Shown here: piece by piece, positions 27,959 through 36,860 of the stretch
How positions within the stretch are numbered: position 1 is the stretch's first letter
Layout: every line of letters begins with the position of its first letter
Assembly (NCBI RefSeq): GCF_000518545.1
Contig: NZ_JADU01000026.1
Location: forward strand, 1-49,180
DNA length: 49,180 nucleotides
Source: Hallella seregens ATCC 51272
Lineage (GTDB): Bacteria; Bacteroidota; Bacteroidia; Bacteroidales; Bacteroidaceae
Direction of reading: 5' to 3'
Made by a program: the position numbers and the translations under genes
The notes under the pieces: generated by a model
Told to the model about the DNA's origin: nothing
The model's input: the letters and a program-made list of their open reading frames with translations, nothing else
Databases searched by the model: none

Positions 27959-29149
27959 TCACTGTTTATGGGTCGTGAAGTTGAGTTTGTCGGCCATACG
28001 GTGGCGGACGAGGTAGCCCAAATGGTGCCATATCAGGCTCGCCTCGAAAGGAACAATCTTCAGGAGGGGCACGTTCTCGCCCATGGCCTTGAGCGCGCGA
28101 TGGGCAAAGCAAAGGCGCAGACCCAGTGTGGCCAGCAGGGCAACCCCGGCGGCGGCGAGTATCCACACGTTGCCCGTCAGGGTGGCAACGGCGATGGCCG
28201 TCAGTTGCAACAGATAGTTGAGGTGCAGGGCTGTCTGGTCGAGATTGAAAAGCAGACGGTGACGCCGGCTGCGCAGCAGGTATTTTCGAGTCTCTAAATA
28301 GTAGATGTGGCGGTTGGTCCAGGCTTTCGGCGTGGGTTCGTCGTCTATGAGGTAGGCCTCGCTGTCCAGCACGAGGGCCGTTGTGCCCTTGGTGGCAAAC
28401 TTGTTGACGATGAAATCGTATTCGCCCCAGATAAGATTCAGGTTGCCCAGATAGCCGTTCCCGGCCATGAAGTCGCTCTTTCGGAAGGCCATGTTGGTCC
28501 CGTTGGTACGATAGGCCGTGCCTTTTTGCGCCTCGCGCATCAGGTAGTGGGCAGTGTAGGCATGGGAGAATCGCTTGAAGTCTGCCGTGCCTTCCTCATA
28601 CTGGTTGTAGCCGATGACCAGCCGGTTGTCGCCGCAATGCTGCCCGATGTGTTTGAGCCATTGGTCGGATGCGGGTTGGCAACAGGCCTCGGTGAGCACG
28701 ATCCACTCGGTCGTCGCAGCTTTCACGCCGAGCGTGACGGCCAGTTTCTTGCGGCTCATGTAGCGGGATGAGTCGGGAATATAGGTAATGTACAGGCTGG
28801 CGTAGCACGGCTGTTGCTCGTGTTGTGCCTGAATACGTTTCAGCAGATCCCGTGTTTTGGAGTCGTGCTGCTCCACAACGACGATGACTTGATAGCCGGA
28901 AGGGTAGTCCTGCTGGAGTAGGGCGGGGAGGTGGCGCGCCAGCCGGTCGGCCTCGTCGTGCGGGGTAAGGACGATGGACAGGGGAGGGAGCGGGTGGGGA
29001 GCGGTGTCGGCGGGCTCACGGGCGGCGTCTGTTGGCTGCACTTTCTTGCGGAATCTGAAGAAAGGGGAGAGCATAGAAGTGAGAACGCCCAGCACAAGAA
29101 GTGCCAGGCTCACAAGGAGGGTTGTTCCGTCTAATGGTAATATGTTCAT
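27959..29149 (-). CDS. membrane glycosyltransferase, family 2 type
   Basis: A 396-residue protein. An N-terminal membrane helix (TLLVSLALLVLGVLTSML, about 9-26) precedes a GT-A domain with LSIVLTPHDEADRLARHLPALL and VIVVVEQHDSKTRDLLK. WIVLTEACCQP sits where the DXD-like motif is expected, and the acceptor-side region carries MAFRKSDFMAGNGYLGNLNLIWGEYDF. Two further hydrophobic stretches follow near the C-terminus (about 305-350). The arrangement is that of processive or lipid-linked sugar transferases. It follows lysA by 25 bases and precedes the GT4-like gene by 4. The sugar and acceptor are not evident. Confidence 0.85.
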   Translation of the reverse strand: MNILPLDGTTLLVSLALLVLGVLTSMLSPFFRFRKKVQPTDAAREPADTAPHPLPPLSIVLTPHDEADRLARHLPALLQQDYPSGYQVIVVVEQHDSKTRDLLKRIQAQHEQQPCYASLYITYIPDSSRYMSRKKLAVTLGVKAATTEWIVLTEACCQPASDQWLKHIGQHCGDNRLVIGYNQYEEGTADFKRFSHAYTAHYLMREAQKGTAYRTNGTNMAFRKSDFMAGNGYLGNLNLIWGEYDFIVNKFATKGTTALVLDSEAYLIDDEPTPKAWTNRHIYYLETRKYLLRSRRHRLLFNLDQTALHLNYLLQLTAIAVATLTGNVWILAAAGVALLATLGLRLCFAHRALKAMGENVPLLKIVPFEASLIWHHLGYLVRHRMADKLNFTTHKQ

Positions 29150-29174
29150 GTCTTGATGATATTCTCAGGCCGCG

Positions 29175-30332
29175 TCAGAGGTCTTCCGAGAGGTATCCTT
29201 GCGGGAGTTTTCTGCAATTGTATTGGCTGGCCATGATTTCGCCGTAGGCTCCGGCCGACCGGATGGCCATAAGGTCGCCCCGCTGCGGCAGGTTCAGATC
29301 GATGGCCTTGGCAAAGACATCGCTCGACTCGCAGATGGGGCCCACCACGTCATAAGTGCCGAGAGGCCTGTCGCTGGTGATGTTTTCTATCTTGTGGAAA
29401 GCCTGATAAAGGGCCGGACGAATGAGGTCTGTCATGCCGGCATCCACGATAACGAACTGCTTGTACGTGCCTTTTTTGATGTAAAGCACGCGTGTAATGA
29501 GCGAGCCCATCTGGGCCACTACCGCCCGTCCCAGCTCGAAATGGAGCCGTTGTCCCGGCCGCAGCTTGAGATGGCGGCCGTAGGTGTCGAAAAATTCCTT
29601 GAACTTGGGGATTGGTTCCCGGTTGGGATGGTCGTAGCTCACGCCCAGTCCGCCACCCACGTTGATGTTTTCCACTTTCACATGATGCCGTTCCAGCATA
29701 TCCTGCAACTCGTTGATGCGGTTGCATAGGGCCTCGAAGTCACCCATGTCAAGTATCTGACTTCCAATGTGGAAATGTAGACCGATAAAGTTAATGTGGG
29801 CCATGGCCGCAGCAGCTTCTATGGCTGGTTCCATGTCACGCATGGTAATGCCGAACTTGTTTTCGGCAAGGCCGGTCGTAATGTTGGCGTGTGTGTGTGC
29901 TCCCACATCGGGATTGATGCGGAAGCACACGTTGGCCACTTTGTTCTTACGGGCGGCCAGCTCGTTGATGACCTCCAGTTCGGCCACACTCTCCACGTTG
30001 AAACAGGAAATGCCGGCCGTCAGTCCCAGGTTGATTTCCCAGTCGCTTTTGCCCACACCGGCGTAGACTATCCTTGAAGCGGGGAATCCCGCATCCAGAC
30101 AAGCCTGTATCTCGCCACCGCTCACGCAGTCGACCCCGAGCCCTGCCCGGCAGATGATGTCGAGCACTTTGGGATTTGCATTGGCTTTGACGGCGTAGTG
30201 CACCACAAAGTTCTCGTGCTTTCCGGCCTCGTGCCTGATGGCATCGAGTGTCCGATGCAGGATGGACGTATCGTAATAGTAGAACGGTGTCTGCACTTTC
30301 TGGAACTTGTCAGTGGGAAAATGACCTTTCAT
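29175..30332 (-). CDS. lysA: diaminopimelate decarboxylase
   Basis: The last lysine step, meso-diaminopimelate to lysine plus CO2. A PLP enzyme of 385 residues with a fold-type III barrel. The Schiff-base lysine is K49 in HYAVKANANP. Other motifs: FHIGSQILD, NVGGGLGVSYDH, and the C-terminal active-site GPICESSDVF and GAYGEIMASQYNCR. The start MKGHFPTDKFQ fits the family. It is 76 bases downstream of lysC, pairing the first and last steps of the pathway. The intermediate dap genes are not in the window. Confidence 0.96.
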   Translation of the reverse strand: MKGHFPTDKFQKVQTPFYYYDTSILHRTLDAIRHEAGKHENFVVHYAVKANANPKVLDIICRAGLGVDCVSGGEIQACLDAGFPASRIVYAGVGKSDWEINLGLTAGISCFNVESVAELEVINELAARKNKVANVCFRINPDVGAHTHANITTGLAENKFGITMRDMEPAIEAAAAMAHINFIGLHFHIGSQILDMGDFEALCNRINELQDMLERHHVKVENINVGGGLGVSYDHPNREPIPKFKEFFDTYGRHLKLRPGQRLHFELGRAVVAQMGSLITRVLYIKKGTYKQFVIVDAGMTDLIRPALYQAFHKIENITSDRPLGTYDVVGPICESSDVFAKAIDLNLPQRGDLMAIRSAGAYGEIMASQYNCRKLPQGYLSEDL

Positions 30333-30408
30333 GGTTGCTGCAGTCGTGTCGTGTGTGTTGTAGAATGCGGTGTCGGGGAAAAGGCGGCCGACCGTGCCGG
30401 CCCTCCCT

Positions 30409-31725
30409 TTATTTGAAAAGCGTGTCGCTCAGATTCTGCAAAGCACGCTTCTTGTCCGACTCCTTGATGAGGAAAGATATGTTGTAGTTGCTGCCACCAT
30501 AACTAATCATGCGGACGGGGATGTCTTTCAGGGCATCCGTGGCCCAGGTCTCAAAGCCCAGATTGCTCCAATCCAGGTCGCCCACAACGCAGATGATGCA
30601 CATGTTCGAATCAACGGTCACGGTGCCATATTTCTTCAGTTCATCCACGATTTCTGTCAGATGGGTGGCGTTGTCAATGCTCATGGAAACCCCAACTTCC
30701 GAGGTCGCAATCATGTCAATGGGGGTTTGGTAGCTCTCAAAAATCTCAAACACCTTGCGTAGGAAGCCTGTAGCAAGCAGCATGCGCGACGATTTGATCT
30801 TGATGGCCACAATATTGTCCTTGGCGGCTACAGCCTTAATCTTGCCCCGCACCAGCACATTGTCGATAATTGTACCGTCCGCCCGGGGATCCATCGTGTT
30901 TTTCAACCGCACGGGGATGCCGGCATATTTGGCGGGCTGCACGCAGGTGGGGTGCAGAATCTTGGCTCCAAAGTAGGCCAACTCTGCGGCTTCCTCGAAG
31001 TTCAGCTGGCGAATGGCGTCCGTATGGTCCACTATACGGGGGTCGTTGTTGTGCATGCCGTCGATGTCAGTCCAGATTTGAATTTCCTCGGCGGGCAGGG
31101 CGGCGCCGATGAGCGAAGCCGTATAGTCGGAGCCTCCGCGCTGCAGGTTGTCCACCTCGCCGTAGGCATTGCGACAGATGAAACCCTGCACGATGTAAAT
31201 CTGGTAGTCCGGATTGTTCTTCATGACCTCGCCCAGCTTCTCCCGAATGTACTGGGTGTCGGGCTCTCCGTTCTTGTCTGTGCGCATGAAGTCCAGTGCA
31301 TTAAGCAACACGGCCTTGGTGCCCGTCTCCTGAAGATAGTTCACAACCATGTTGGTCGATATGATTTCGCCCTGGGCTACAATAGCCTTTTCCTCGAAGC
31401 TGGTAAACAGATCTTTGGTGAAAGAGCGCAGGTAGTTGAACTCGTCAAGCAGAAAAGCACGAGTCTTTTCCTTATATTCGTCGGTCGAATAGAGCTCTGC
31501 AACATGGCCCAGATACTTTCTTTCCAGATTGTTGATGACTTCATTGGCCCCCTCCGGATTCTTTTTATAGAGGTAATTGCTGATTTCTACAAGCGAGTTG
31601 GTGGTGCCACTCATGGCAGAGAGCACGACAATGGTGGGTTCTCCGGACTCGGTAATCAAGGAGGCGACGCTCTTCATGCGTTCTGGGCTTCCTACAGAAG
31701 TACCTCCAAATTTAAGTACTTTCAT
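30409..31725 (-). CDS. lysC: aspartate kinase (monofunctional)
   Basis: Phosphorylates aspartate, the entry step to lysine, threonine, methionine and diaminopimelate. It has 438 residues. The N-terminal kinase domain starts MKVLKFGGTSVGSPERM and carries GGSDYTASLIGAAL and WTDIDGMHNNDPR. The C-terminal ACT domains (about 300-438; IAVKIKSSRMLLATGFLRKVFEIFE, SVGVSMSID-like EVGVSMSIDN) bind the feedback amino acid. No homoserine dehydrogenase is fused. The length and ACT arrangement resemble the lysine-sensitive type, but the effector cannot be read from sequence alone. It follows the ftsE-like gene by 73 bases. Confidence 0.95.
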   Translation of the reverse strand: MKVLKFGGTSVGSPERMKSVASLITESGEPTIVVLSAMSGTTNSLVEISNYLYKKNPEGANEVINNLERKYLGHVAELYSTDEYKEKTRAFLLDEFNYLRSFTKDLFTSFEEKAIVAQGEIISTNMVVNYLQETGTKAVLLNALDFMRTDKNGEPDTQYIREKLGEVMKNNPDYQIYIVQGFICRNAYGEVDNLQRGGSDYTASLIGAALPAEEIQIWTDIDGMHNNDPRIVDHTDAIRQLNFEEAAELAYFGAKILHPTCVQPAKYAGIPVRLKNTMDPRADGTIIDNVLVRGKIKAVAAKDNIVAIKIKSSRMLLATGFLRKVFEIFESYQTPIDMIATSEVGVSMSIDNATHLTEIVDELKKYGTVTVDSNMCIICVVGDLDWSNLGFETWATDALKDIPVRMISYGGSNYNISFLIKESDKKRALQNLSDTLFK

Positions 31726-31798
31726 CTTATTGCATGTTTAATTTTAATATTCGCATGGGGTTGTAGCCGCATCATGCACGAGGCACCTGGCCGCGTGC

Positions 31799-32512
31799 TC
31801 AGTCTTTTTCGTCCTCGGAGAGGTCGATGCGGCTGTATTCGTGGGTCACATCATAAATGTGTCCGTCCTTGCATCGGTAGACAATGCCGGGGAAGCGGTC
31901 GAGCATGCCAATGTTGTGGGTCGACATGATAACGGTCGTACCCTGCGCCGTGATGTCCTTGAGCAGTCCCACGATGTTGTTGGCCGTCTCGGGATCAAGG
32001 TTTCCTGTAGGCTCGTCGGCTATAATCATCTTAGGCTGATTCAGCAGTGCACGCGCGATGGCAATGCGCTGCTGCTCGCCGCCCGAGAGCTCGTGGGGCA
32101 TGCTTTCTTTCTTTTCTGCCATGCCCACGGCGTTCAGCACGTCGTCAATGCGCTGGTCCATTTCTTTCTTGTCTTTCCATCCCGTAGTCTGCAATACGAA
32201 GCTAAGGTTCTTGTAAACACTACGATCGTGCAGCAGTTGGAAGTCCTGAAAAATGATGCCCATCTCCTTTCTCAAGGCCGGAATATCCTTGCGACGCAGG
32301 GCTTTCAGGTCGCGTCCCAGCACCTCCGCTCTCTCTGTCTCGTCTTCTTCGAGGTCAAGTTCACAATAGAAAGTCTTGAGCAGGGAGCTCTTGCCCGAGC
32401 CAACCTTACCGATGATATAGATAAATTCGCCCTCGTCGGCATGGAAATCGACATCTTTCAATACAAGGTTGTTCTGCTGATATACATTTACTTTCTGATA
32501 GTCTATAAGCAT
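31799..32512 (-). CDS. ftsE: FtsE-like ABC transporter ATPase
   Basis: A 237-residue ATPase of the FtsE type, which with the membrane protein FtsX activates cell-wall hydrolases at the division site. Walker A GKVGSGKS is at residues 35-42, the ABC signature LSGGEQQRIAIARALL and Walker B MIIADEPTGNLD follow, then the switch histidine STHN. The start at 32512 is chosen since the preceding in-frame codons run into hisIE and give a non-family N-terminus; MLIDYQKVNVYQ is typical. No ftsX is adjacent, so the partner must be encoded elsewhere. LolD-like function is possible, but the similarity is closest to FtsE. Confidence 0.88.
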   Translation of the reverse strand: MLIDYQKVNVYQQNNLVLKDVDFHADEGEFIYIIGKVGSGKSSLLKTFYCELDLEEDETERAEVLGRDLKALRRKDIPALRKEMGIIFQDFQLLHDRSVYKNLSFVLQTTGWKDKKEMDQRIDDVLNAVGMAEKKESMPHELSGGEQQRIAIARALLNQPKMIIADEPTGNLDPETANNIVGLLKDITAQGTTVIMSTHNIGMLDRFPGIVYRCKDGHIYDVTHEYSRIDLSEDEKD

Positions 32513-32543
32513 AATTGATGGTGAATGATAGGTTGTTTTGTGG

Positions 32544-33182
32544 TTATTCTTTGCTCTTGGCCTCCCTGCGGGCCTTGTCCCAGTCAGGATTATGGCGTTT
32601 GGCCAGCTCAAGAGCCACATCCTCGATGCGCAGTCCCTTGTCGGATAGCAACACAATAAGGTGGTAAAGCATGTCCGAAGCCTCGTAAATCAGCTTCTCA
32701 TTACTGCCGTTTGTAGCCTCGATGATGGTTTCAACGGCCTCTTCACCCACCTTTTGAGCGATCTTGTTCACCCCTTTCTTAAAGAGGCTTGTGGTGTAGC
32801 TGCCCTCGGGCATATCCTTTCTCCGTTTGTCGATAAAGTCTTGAAGTTCAGACAAGAACTCCATGGGATTTAAGCGATTCTCCTCTCCCCAGCAAGTGTC
32901 GGTTCCCTTGTGGCAGGTGGGGCCGCAGGGATGAGCCTTGACCAACAACGTGTCGTTGTCGCAGTCGTTCTGGATGCTCACGAGGCGAAGAAAGTTCCCC
33001 GAGGTCTCGCCCTTGGTCCAGAGGCAGTTTCGGCTCCGGCTCCAGAACGTCACTTTCCGGTTTTCAATGGTCTTCTCGTAGGCCTCTTGATTCATGAATC
33101 CCAGCATCAACACGTTCTTGGTAACGGCATCCTGGACGATGGCGGGCACGAGTCCGTTCATTTTATGAAAGTCGATTTCCAT
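32544..33182 (-). CDS. hisIE: bifunctional PR-AMP cyclohydrolase / PR-ATP pyrophosphatase
   Basis: Two consecutive histidine steps in one 212-residue protein. The HisI half (1-110) has LGFMNQEAYEKT, FWSRSRNCLWTKGETSGN and the zinc ligands in DCDNDTLLV and HPCGPTCH. The HisE half (about 115-212) is a MazG-like helical pyrophosphatase with YTTSLFKKGVNKIAQKVGEEAVE and SDMLYHLIVLL. It begins 12 bases after hisF. The fused order I-E is usual for Bacteroidota. Confidence 0.96.
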   Translation of the reverse strand: MEIDFHKMNGLVPAIVQDAVTKNVLMLGFMNQEAYEKTIENRKVTFWSRSRNCLWTKGETSGNFLRLVSIQNDCDNDTLLVKAHPCGPTCHKGTDTCWGEENRLNPMEFLSELQDFIDKRRKDMPEGSYTTSLFKKGVNKIAQKVGEEAVETIIEATNGSNEKLIYEASDMLYHLIVLLSDKGLRIEDVALELAKRHNPDWDKARREAKSKE

Positions 33183-33194
33183 ATCTTTTCAGTT

Positions 33195-33962
33195 TTAAAT
33201 TCTGACATTGATGCCCTCCTGGCGCAGGTAGGCCTTGAGTTCGAGTATCTCAATCTCGCCAAAATGGAACACGCTGGCGGCCAGGGCGGCATCGGCCTTG
33301 CCCTTGACAAAGGCATCTCGAAAGTGTGCCATCGTGCCGGCGCCGCCGCTGGCAATCACGGGCACGGGCACTTCGTCGGACAGTCGGGCCAGCGCTTCGT
33401 TGGCAAAGCCCTGCTTCACGCCGTCGTGGTTCATGCTGGTGAAGAGTATTTCGCCCGCTCCACGGTCGGCCACTTCGCGGGCCCAGTCGAAGAGCGAAAG
33501 GGGCGTCCGCTCCCGTCCACCCTTGACATAGCAGTGCCATCCGTCCTCATCCAACCGCGCATCTATGGCACACACACAGACCTGAGAGCCAAATTTCCCG
33601 GCTATCCGGTCGATGAGCCGAGGGTTGCAGATGGCCGAAGAGTTCACGCTCACCTTGTCGGCTCCGGCGTAGAGCAACCGTTCCACATCCTCCAAGGCGT
33701 TGATGCCGCCGCCCACGGTGAAAGGAATGTTGATTTCCAGGGCCACACGGCTCACCATGTCGGCAAAGGTCTTGCGCTCCTCAACACTGGCCGTGATGTC
33801 GAGAAACACCAACTCGTCGGCTCCGGCGTCGCTGTAGGCCTTGCCCAGCTCCACCGGATCGCCGGCGCTGCGCAGCCCCACGAAGTTGGTTCCTTTCACT
33901 GTCTCGCCGTTTTTCACGTCGAGACAGGGAATGATGCGTTTGGCCAATCCGTTCCTATCCAT
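33195..33962 (-). CDS. hisF: imidazole glycerol phosphate synthase, cyclase subunit
   Basis: The (beta/alpha)8 barrel that uses ammonia from HisH to turn PRFAR into imidazole glycerol phosphate plus AICAR. It has 255 residues from the ATG at 33962. Catalytic aspartates are in [18 protein letters not shown] and in [14 protein letters not shown]; the phosphate site is seen in [11 protein letters not shown]. An upstream GTG at 33968 would overlap the hisA stop as GTGA and is a possible alternative; either way the genes are coupled. Partner HisH is encoded two genes upstream. Confidence 0.96.
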   Translation of the reverse strand: MDRNGLAKRIIPCLDVKNGETVKGTNFVGLRSAGDPVELGKAYSDAGADELVFLDITASVEERKTFADMVSRVALEINIPFTVGGGINALEDVERLLYAGADKVSVNSSAICNPRLIDRIAGKFGSQVCVCAIDARLDEDGWHCYVKGGRERTPLSLFDWAREVADRGAGEILFTSMNHDGVKQGFANEALARLSDEVPVPVIASGGAGTMAHFRDAFVKGKADAALAASVFHFGEIEILELKAYLRQEGINVRI

Positions 33963-33964
33963 AG

Positions 33965-34678
33965 TCACAGTGCACTCAAATTGATTTTACCTTCGTACCA
34001 CGCCTTGCCGAAGACAACCGCCGGGATGCCCGCCCGGTCGAGATCCACAATATCGGCGTTGCAGCTGATGCCGCCGCTGGCGATGAGGTGCAGCTGCGGA
34101 TAGCGGGCCATGATTTGCCGATACAGGGCCGTGGCCGGGCCAGCCAGCGTGCCGTCTTTGGAAATGTCGGTGCACAGCACATTCTGCACGCCGGCCTCTA
34201 CATACTTTTCGAGGAAAGGAAGCAGCTCCTCTGCCGAGTCCTCTTGCCAGCCGTTAATGCTCACCCTACCGTTTCTCACGTCGGCTCCGAGAATCATGCG
34301 TCGCGCGCCGTAGCGGTCAAGCCATGAGACGAAGAGTTCCGGCCGCGTCACGGCAATGCTCCCGGCCGTCACCATGGCTGCTCCGGCCTCGAAGGCTTTC
34401 TCAATGTCGGCTTCGCTTTTGATGCCTCCACCGAAGTCCACCGTGAGCCGGGTGGCCGCGGTGATGGCACGCAACACACGCTCGTTGACGACGTGGCGCG
34501 ACTTGGCCCCGTCGAGATCTACGACGTGCAGACGCTTAAAGCCCAGCTGCTCAAACTCCTGTGCCTGGGCAACCGGGTCTTCATTGTATATCTTTTGCTG
34601 CGCATAGTCCCCTTTGGTCAGGCGCACACATTTGCCGTCGATGAGGTCTATGGCCGGTATCAGTTCTATCTTCATCAT
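33965..34678 (-). CDS. hisA: ProFAR isomerase
   Basis: Isomerises ProFAR to PRFAR, the substrate of HisHF. A 237-residue barrel (236 if the second ATG at 34675 is used). Motifs: [20 protein letters not shown] near the N-terminus, [17 protein letters not shown], the second catalytic aspartate in [14 protein letters not shown], and [14 protein letters not shown]. It starts 21 bases after hisH and abuts hisF. Confidence 0.96.
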   Translation of the reverse strand: MMKIELIPAIDLIDGKCVRLTKGDYAQQKIYNEDPVAQAQEFEQLGFKRLHVVDLDGAKSRHVVNERVLRAITAATRLTVDFGGGIKSEADIEKAFEAGAAMVTAGSIAVTRPELFVSWLDRYGARRMILGADVRNGRVSINGWQEDSAEELLPFLEKYVEAGVQNVLCTDISKDGTLAGPATALYRQIMARYPQLHLIASGGISCNADIVDLDRAGIPAVVFGKAWYEGKINLSAL

Positions 34679-34699
34679 ACAGGAAAGTTCCGATGTCGT

Positions 34700-35293
34700 T
34701 TATTTCATGGAGAGGAAATTGTCCAACAGACGCTCGCCCACCTTGCCGCTCTTCTCCGGATGGAACTGGGTGGCCCAGAAATTGTCTTGGTGCATGGCCG
34801 CTGAGTAGGGTAGGATATAGTCGGCACGGGCTATGGTCTGTTCGCATACGGGCACATAATAACTGTGTACGAAGTAGACGAAATCCTGAGGTTTGATGCC
34901 CTTGAACAGGGGGCTGCGCGTGTCATGGAGGGCATTCCAGCCCATGGCCGGCACCTTCTCCTCGTGCCGTTCGGGCCAGAAACGCTTCACCTCGACCGGG
35001 AACACGCCGATGCAGTCCACGTCGCCCTCCTCGGAGTGGCGGCAGAGTAGCTGCTGCCCCACACAGATGCCCAGCACGGGTTGGCGCAGCTCACGGATGA
35101 GCTGGTCCAGGCGATGCTCGTGCAGGTAGCCCATGGTGGTCTTGGCATTGCCCTGTCCGGGAAAGAGTACATGGTCGGCACGCTGCAACTGTTCCGGGTC
35201 ATCCGTGATCTCCGGTTCGATGCCCAGCCGCCTCAAGGCATTGACTACCGAGAAGATATTGCCCGCATTGTATTTGACGATCGCTACCTCCAT
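34700..35293 (-). CDS. hisH: imidazole glycerol phosphate synthase, glutaminase subunit
   Basis: A class I glutamine amidotransferase that supplies ammonia to HisF; 197 residues. The nucleophile cysteine is in LGICVGQQLL, where many homologues have LGICLGMQLL. The His and Glu of the triad are in ATQFHPEKSG. The oxyanion region LFPGQGNAKTTMGYL is conserved. It starts 6 bases after purU. The remaining his genes (G, D, C, B) are not in the window. Confidence 0.96.
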   Translation of the reverse strand: MEVAIVKYNAGNIFSVVNALRRLGIEPEITDDPEQLQRADHVLFPGQGNAKTTMGYLHEHRLDQLIRELRQPVLGICVGQQLLCRHSEEGDVDCIGVFPVEVKRFWPERHEEKVPAMGWNALHDTRSPLFKGIKPQDFVYFVHSYYVPVCEQTIARADYILPYSAAMHQDNFWATQFHPEKSGKVGERLLDNFLSMK

Positions 35294-35299
35294 GTAGGC

Positions 35300-36163
35300 T
35301 TAACTGAAGATGATGGTCTTATTATTATAGGTGAGAATCTTGCGCTGGATGTGCTTGGTGACGGCACGCGACAGCACAATCTTCTCCAAATCCTTGCCTT
35401 TGAGCACCAGCGACTCGGGTGTATCCTTGTGCGACACACGCATCACGTCCTGCTCAATGATGGGGCCGGCATCGAGGTCGGCCGTTACATAGTGGCTCGT
35501 GGCACCGATAATCTTCACGCCGCGCTCCCATGCCTGGTGGTAGGGTCTGGCTCCGATGAAGGCAGGAAGGAAGGAGTGATGGATGTTGATGATGTGGTGC
35601 GGGTATTCTTTGATAAGGTCGTCGCTCACGATTTGCATGTAACGGGCCAGCACGATGAACGTCACCCGCTCTTTCTTCAGCAGCTCCATCTCGGCAGCTT
35701 CAACCTCGGCTTTGTTGCTGTGGTCTTTCTTGATGGACCACACGTGGTAGGGAATGTCGAACTGTTCGGCAATGTATCGCAGGTCCTCGTGGTTGCTCAC
35801 GATGCAGGGAATGTCGACATTCCACTCGCCGGCTTTGTATCGGGCCAGCAGGTCGTAAAGGCAATGGCTCATCTTGCTCACGAAGATAGCCATGCGGGGA
35901 CGCTCGTCATTAAAGTAGAGATTGAACGTCATCTGGTATCTCCGGCAGTACAAGGTCTCGACATATTCTTGTATCTTATCCCGCGGGATGAGAAATTTCT
36001 CCAGCTCCCACTCTATGCGCATGAAGAACATACCGTCTTCTCGATCCACGTATTGGTCCAAATAGACGATGTTTCCCTTGTTGTCTGTAATGAACTTGGT
36101 CACTTCCGAGATGATGCCCGGCTTGTCCGGGCAGTGTAAAAGCATAACAGCTGTTGGCTTCAT
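35300..36163 (-). CDS. purU: formyltetrahydrofolate deformylase
   Basis: Hydrolyses 10-formyl-tetrahydrofolate to formate and tetrahydrofolate, balancing one-carbon pools. It has 287 residues from ATG 36163 (an ATG 6 bases upstream is an alternative). An N-terminal ACT domain (VMLLHCPDKPGIISEVTKFI) is followed by a formyl-transferase domain with LARYMQIVSDDLI, INIHHSFLPAFIGARPY and TADLDAGPIIEQD, including the catalytic Asn/His/Asp set. It leads the his genes, 6 bases before hisH, and has its own TAAATTTG promoter box. Confidence 0.95.
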   Translation of the reverse strand: MKPTAVMLLHCPDKPGIISEVTKFITDNKGNIVYLDQYVDREDGMFFMRIEWELEKFLIPRDKIQEYVETLYCRRYQMTFNLYFNDERPRMAIFVSKMSHCLYDLLARYKAGEWNVDIPCIVSNHEDLRYIAEQFDIPYHVWSIKKDHSNKAEVEAAEMELLKKERVTFIVLARYMQIVSDDLIKEYPHHIINIHHSFLPAFIGARPYHQAWERGVKIIGATSHYVTADLDAGPIIEQDVMRVSHKDTPESLVLKGKDLEKIVLSRAVTKHIQRKILTYNNKTIIFS

Positions 36164-36191
36164 TTGCATTCTTTTGTTAGATAAGACTGTG

Positions 36192-36199
36192 CAAATTTA
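36192..36199 (-). promoter_or_regulatory. purU-his promoter -7 box TAAATTTG
   Basis: Perfect TAnnTTTG on the minus strand about 30 bases upstream of the purU start. Minus-strand TTTG at 36214-36217 and TTG at 36222-36224 are -33 candidates at 14 and 22 bases. Confidence 0.65.
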
Positions 36200-36334
36200 C
36201 ACATTATCTTTCACAAATAGGCAATAATGAAAGAAAAAAGGTGGATATTGCTTGCAAGTTATAGCCGCAGCCCGCCGTGCAATGCTTATTCTGAAAGCGG
36301 CTGGCGGCACCGACAAGACAGTTTGCAAAGCGAC

Positions 36335-36856
36335 TCAATCGGTGAGTTTGAGAATCACGGAAGTGGCTCCAATCGTGAAGAGGGCCCCGTCCTCGATGAC
36401 GCGTGTCTCGCGATCGCCCAGGATTTCATTGTCTACAAAAGTGCCGGTATTGCTGGGACCGTCGCGCAACACGTATTTCAAGCGGCCCTTTTTGTCGCGG
36501 CTTACGTTCAGGATGCAGTGGGTCATGTCAACGCTTGGGTCGTTGGTTTCGATGGGACAATTGATGCCTGAGCCCTTCATGTAGCGGCCAATCACGTTGT
36601 CGCCCATTTGCAGCGGAATGAGCTGCTTGTAATGGAACACGTTCTCAATGACGAGAATGGAGCCTACTCCGTTGCTTTCTGCCGTCTCCTCGGCATTCTC
36701 TTCCTTTTGCGTCTTGCGCAGTTTGGAGGTGCCGATGCGGATGCCAAACTGCTTGTTGCAGCTGGGGCACACGAAGACAAGCGACTGGCCGACTTGGTAT
36801 TTGGTCTCGTCAAAGGTGATAAAATTGTCACATTTGGGGCAGCGTACGCGTTTCAT
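36335..36856 (-). CDS. zinc-ribbon FHA domain protein
   Basis: A 173-residue cytoplasmic protein. Cysteines C6, C9, C30 and C33 (RCPKCDNF, FVCPSCNK) make an MJ0042-type zinc finger. Residues of about 85-173 form an FHA domain: NVIGRYMKGSGIN, then DPSVDMTHCILNV and SNTGTFVDNEIL match the GR, SxxH-like and NGT-like loop positions. FHA domains bind phosphothreonine peptides, so a partner phosphorylated by a Ser/Thr kinase is expected, but no kinase is nearby. It starts 4 bases after the HU-like/SPOR gene, with which it forms a two-gene operon. Confidence 0.9.
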   Translation of the reverse strand: MKRVRCPKCDNFITFDETKYQVGQSLVFVCPSCNKQFGIRIGTSKLRKTQKEENAEETAESNGVGSILVIENVFHYKQLIPLQMGDNVIGRYMKGSGINCPIETNDPSVDMTHCILNVSRDKKGRLKYVLRDGPSNTGTFVDNEILGDRETRVIEDGALFTIGATSVILKLTD

Positions 36857-36860
36857 CGTC

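Noticed and set aside
30409..31798. Lysine riboswitch or attenuator before lysC
   Set aside because: The 73-base gap upstream of lysC has no lysine-riboswitch core or run of lysine codons, and that riboswitch is not typical of Bacteroidota.
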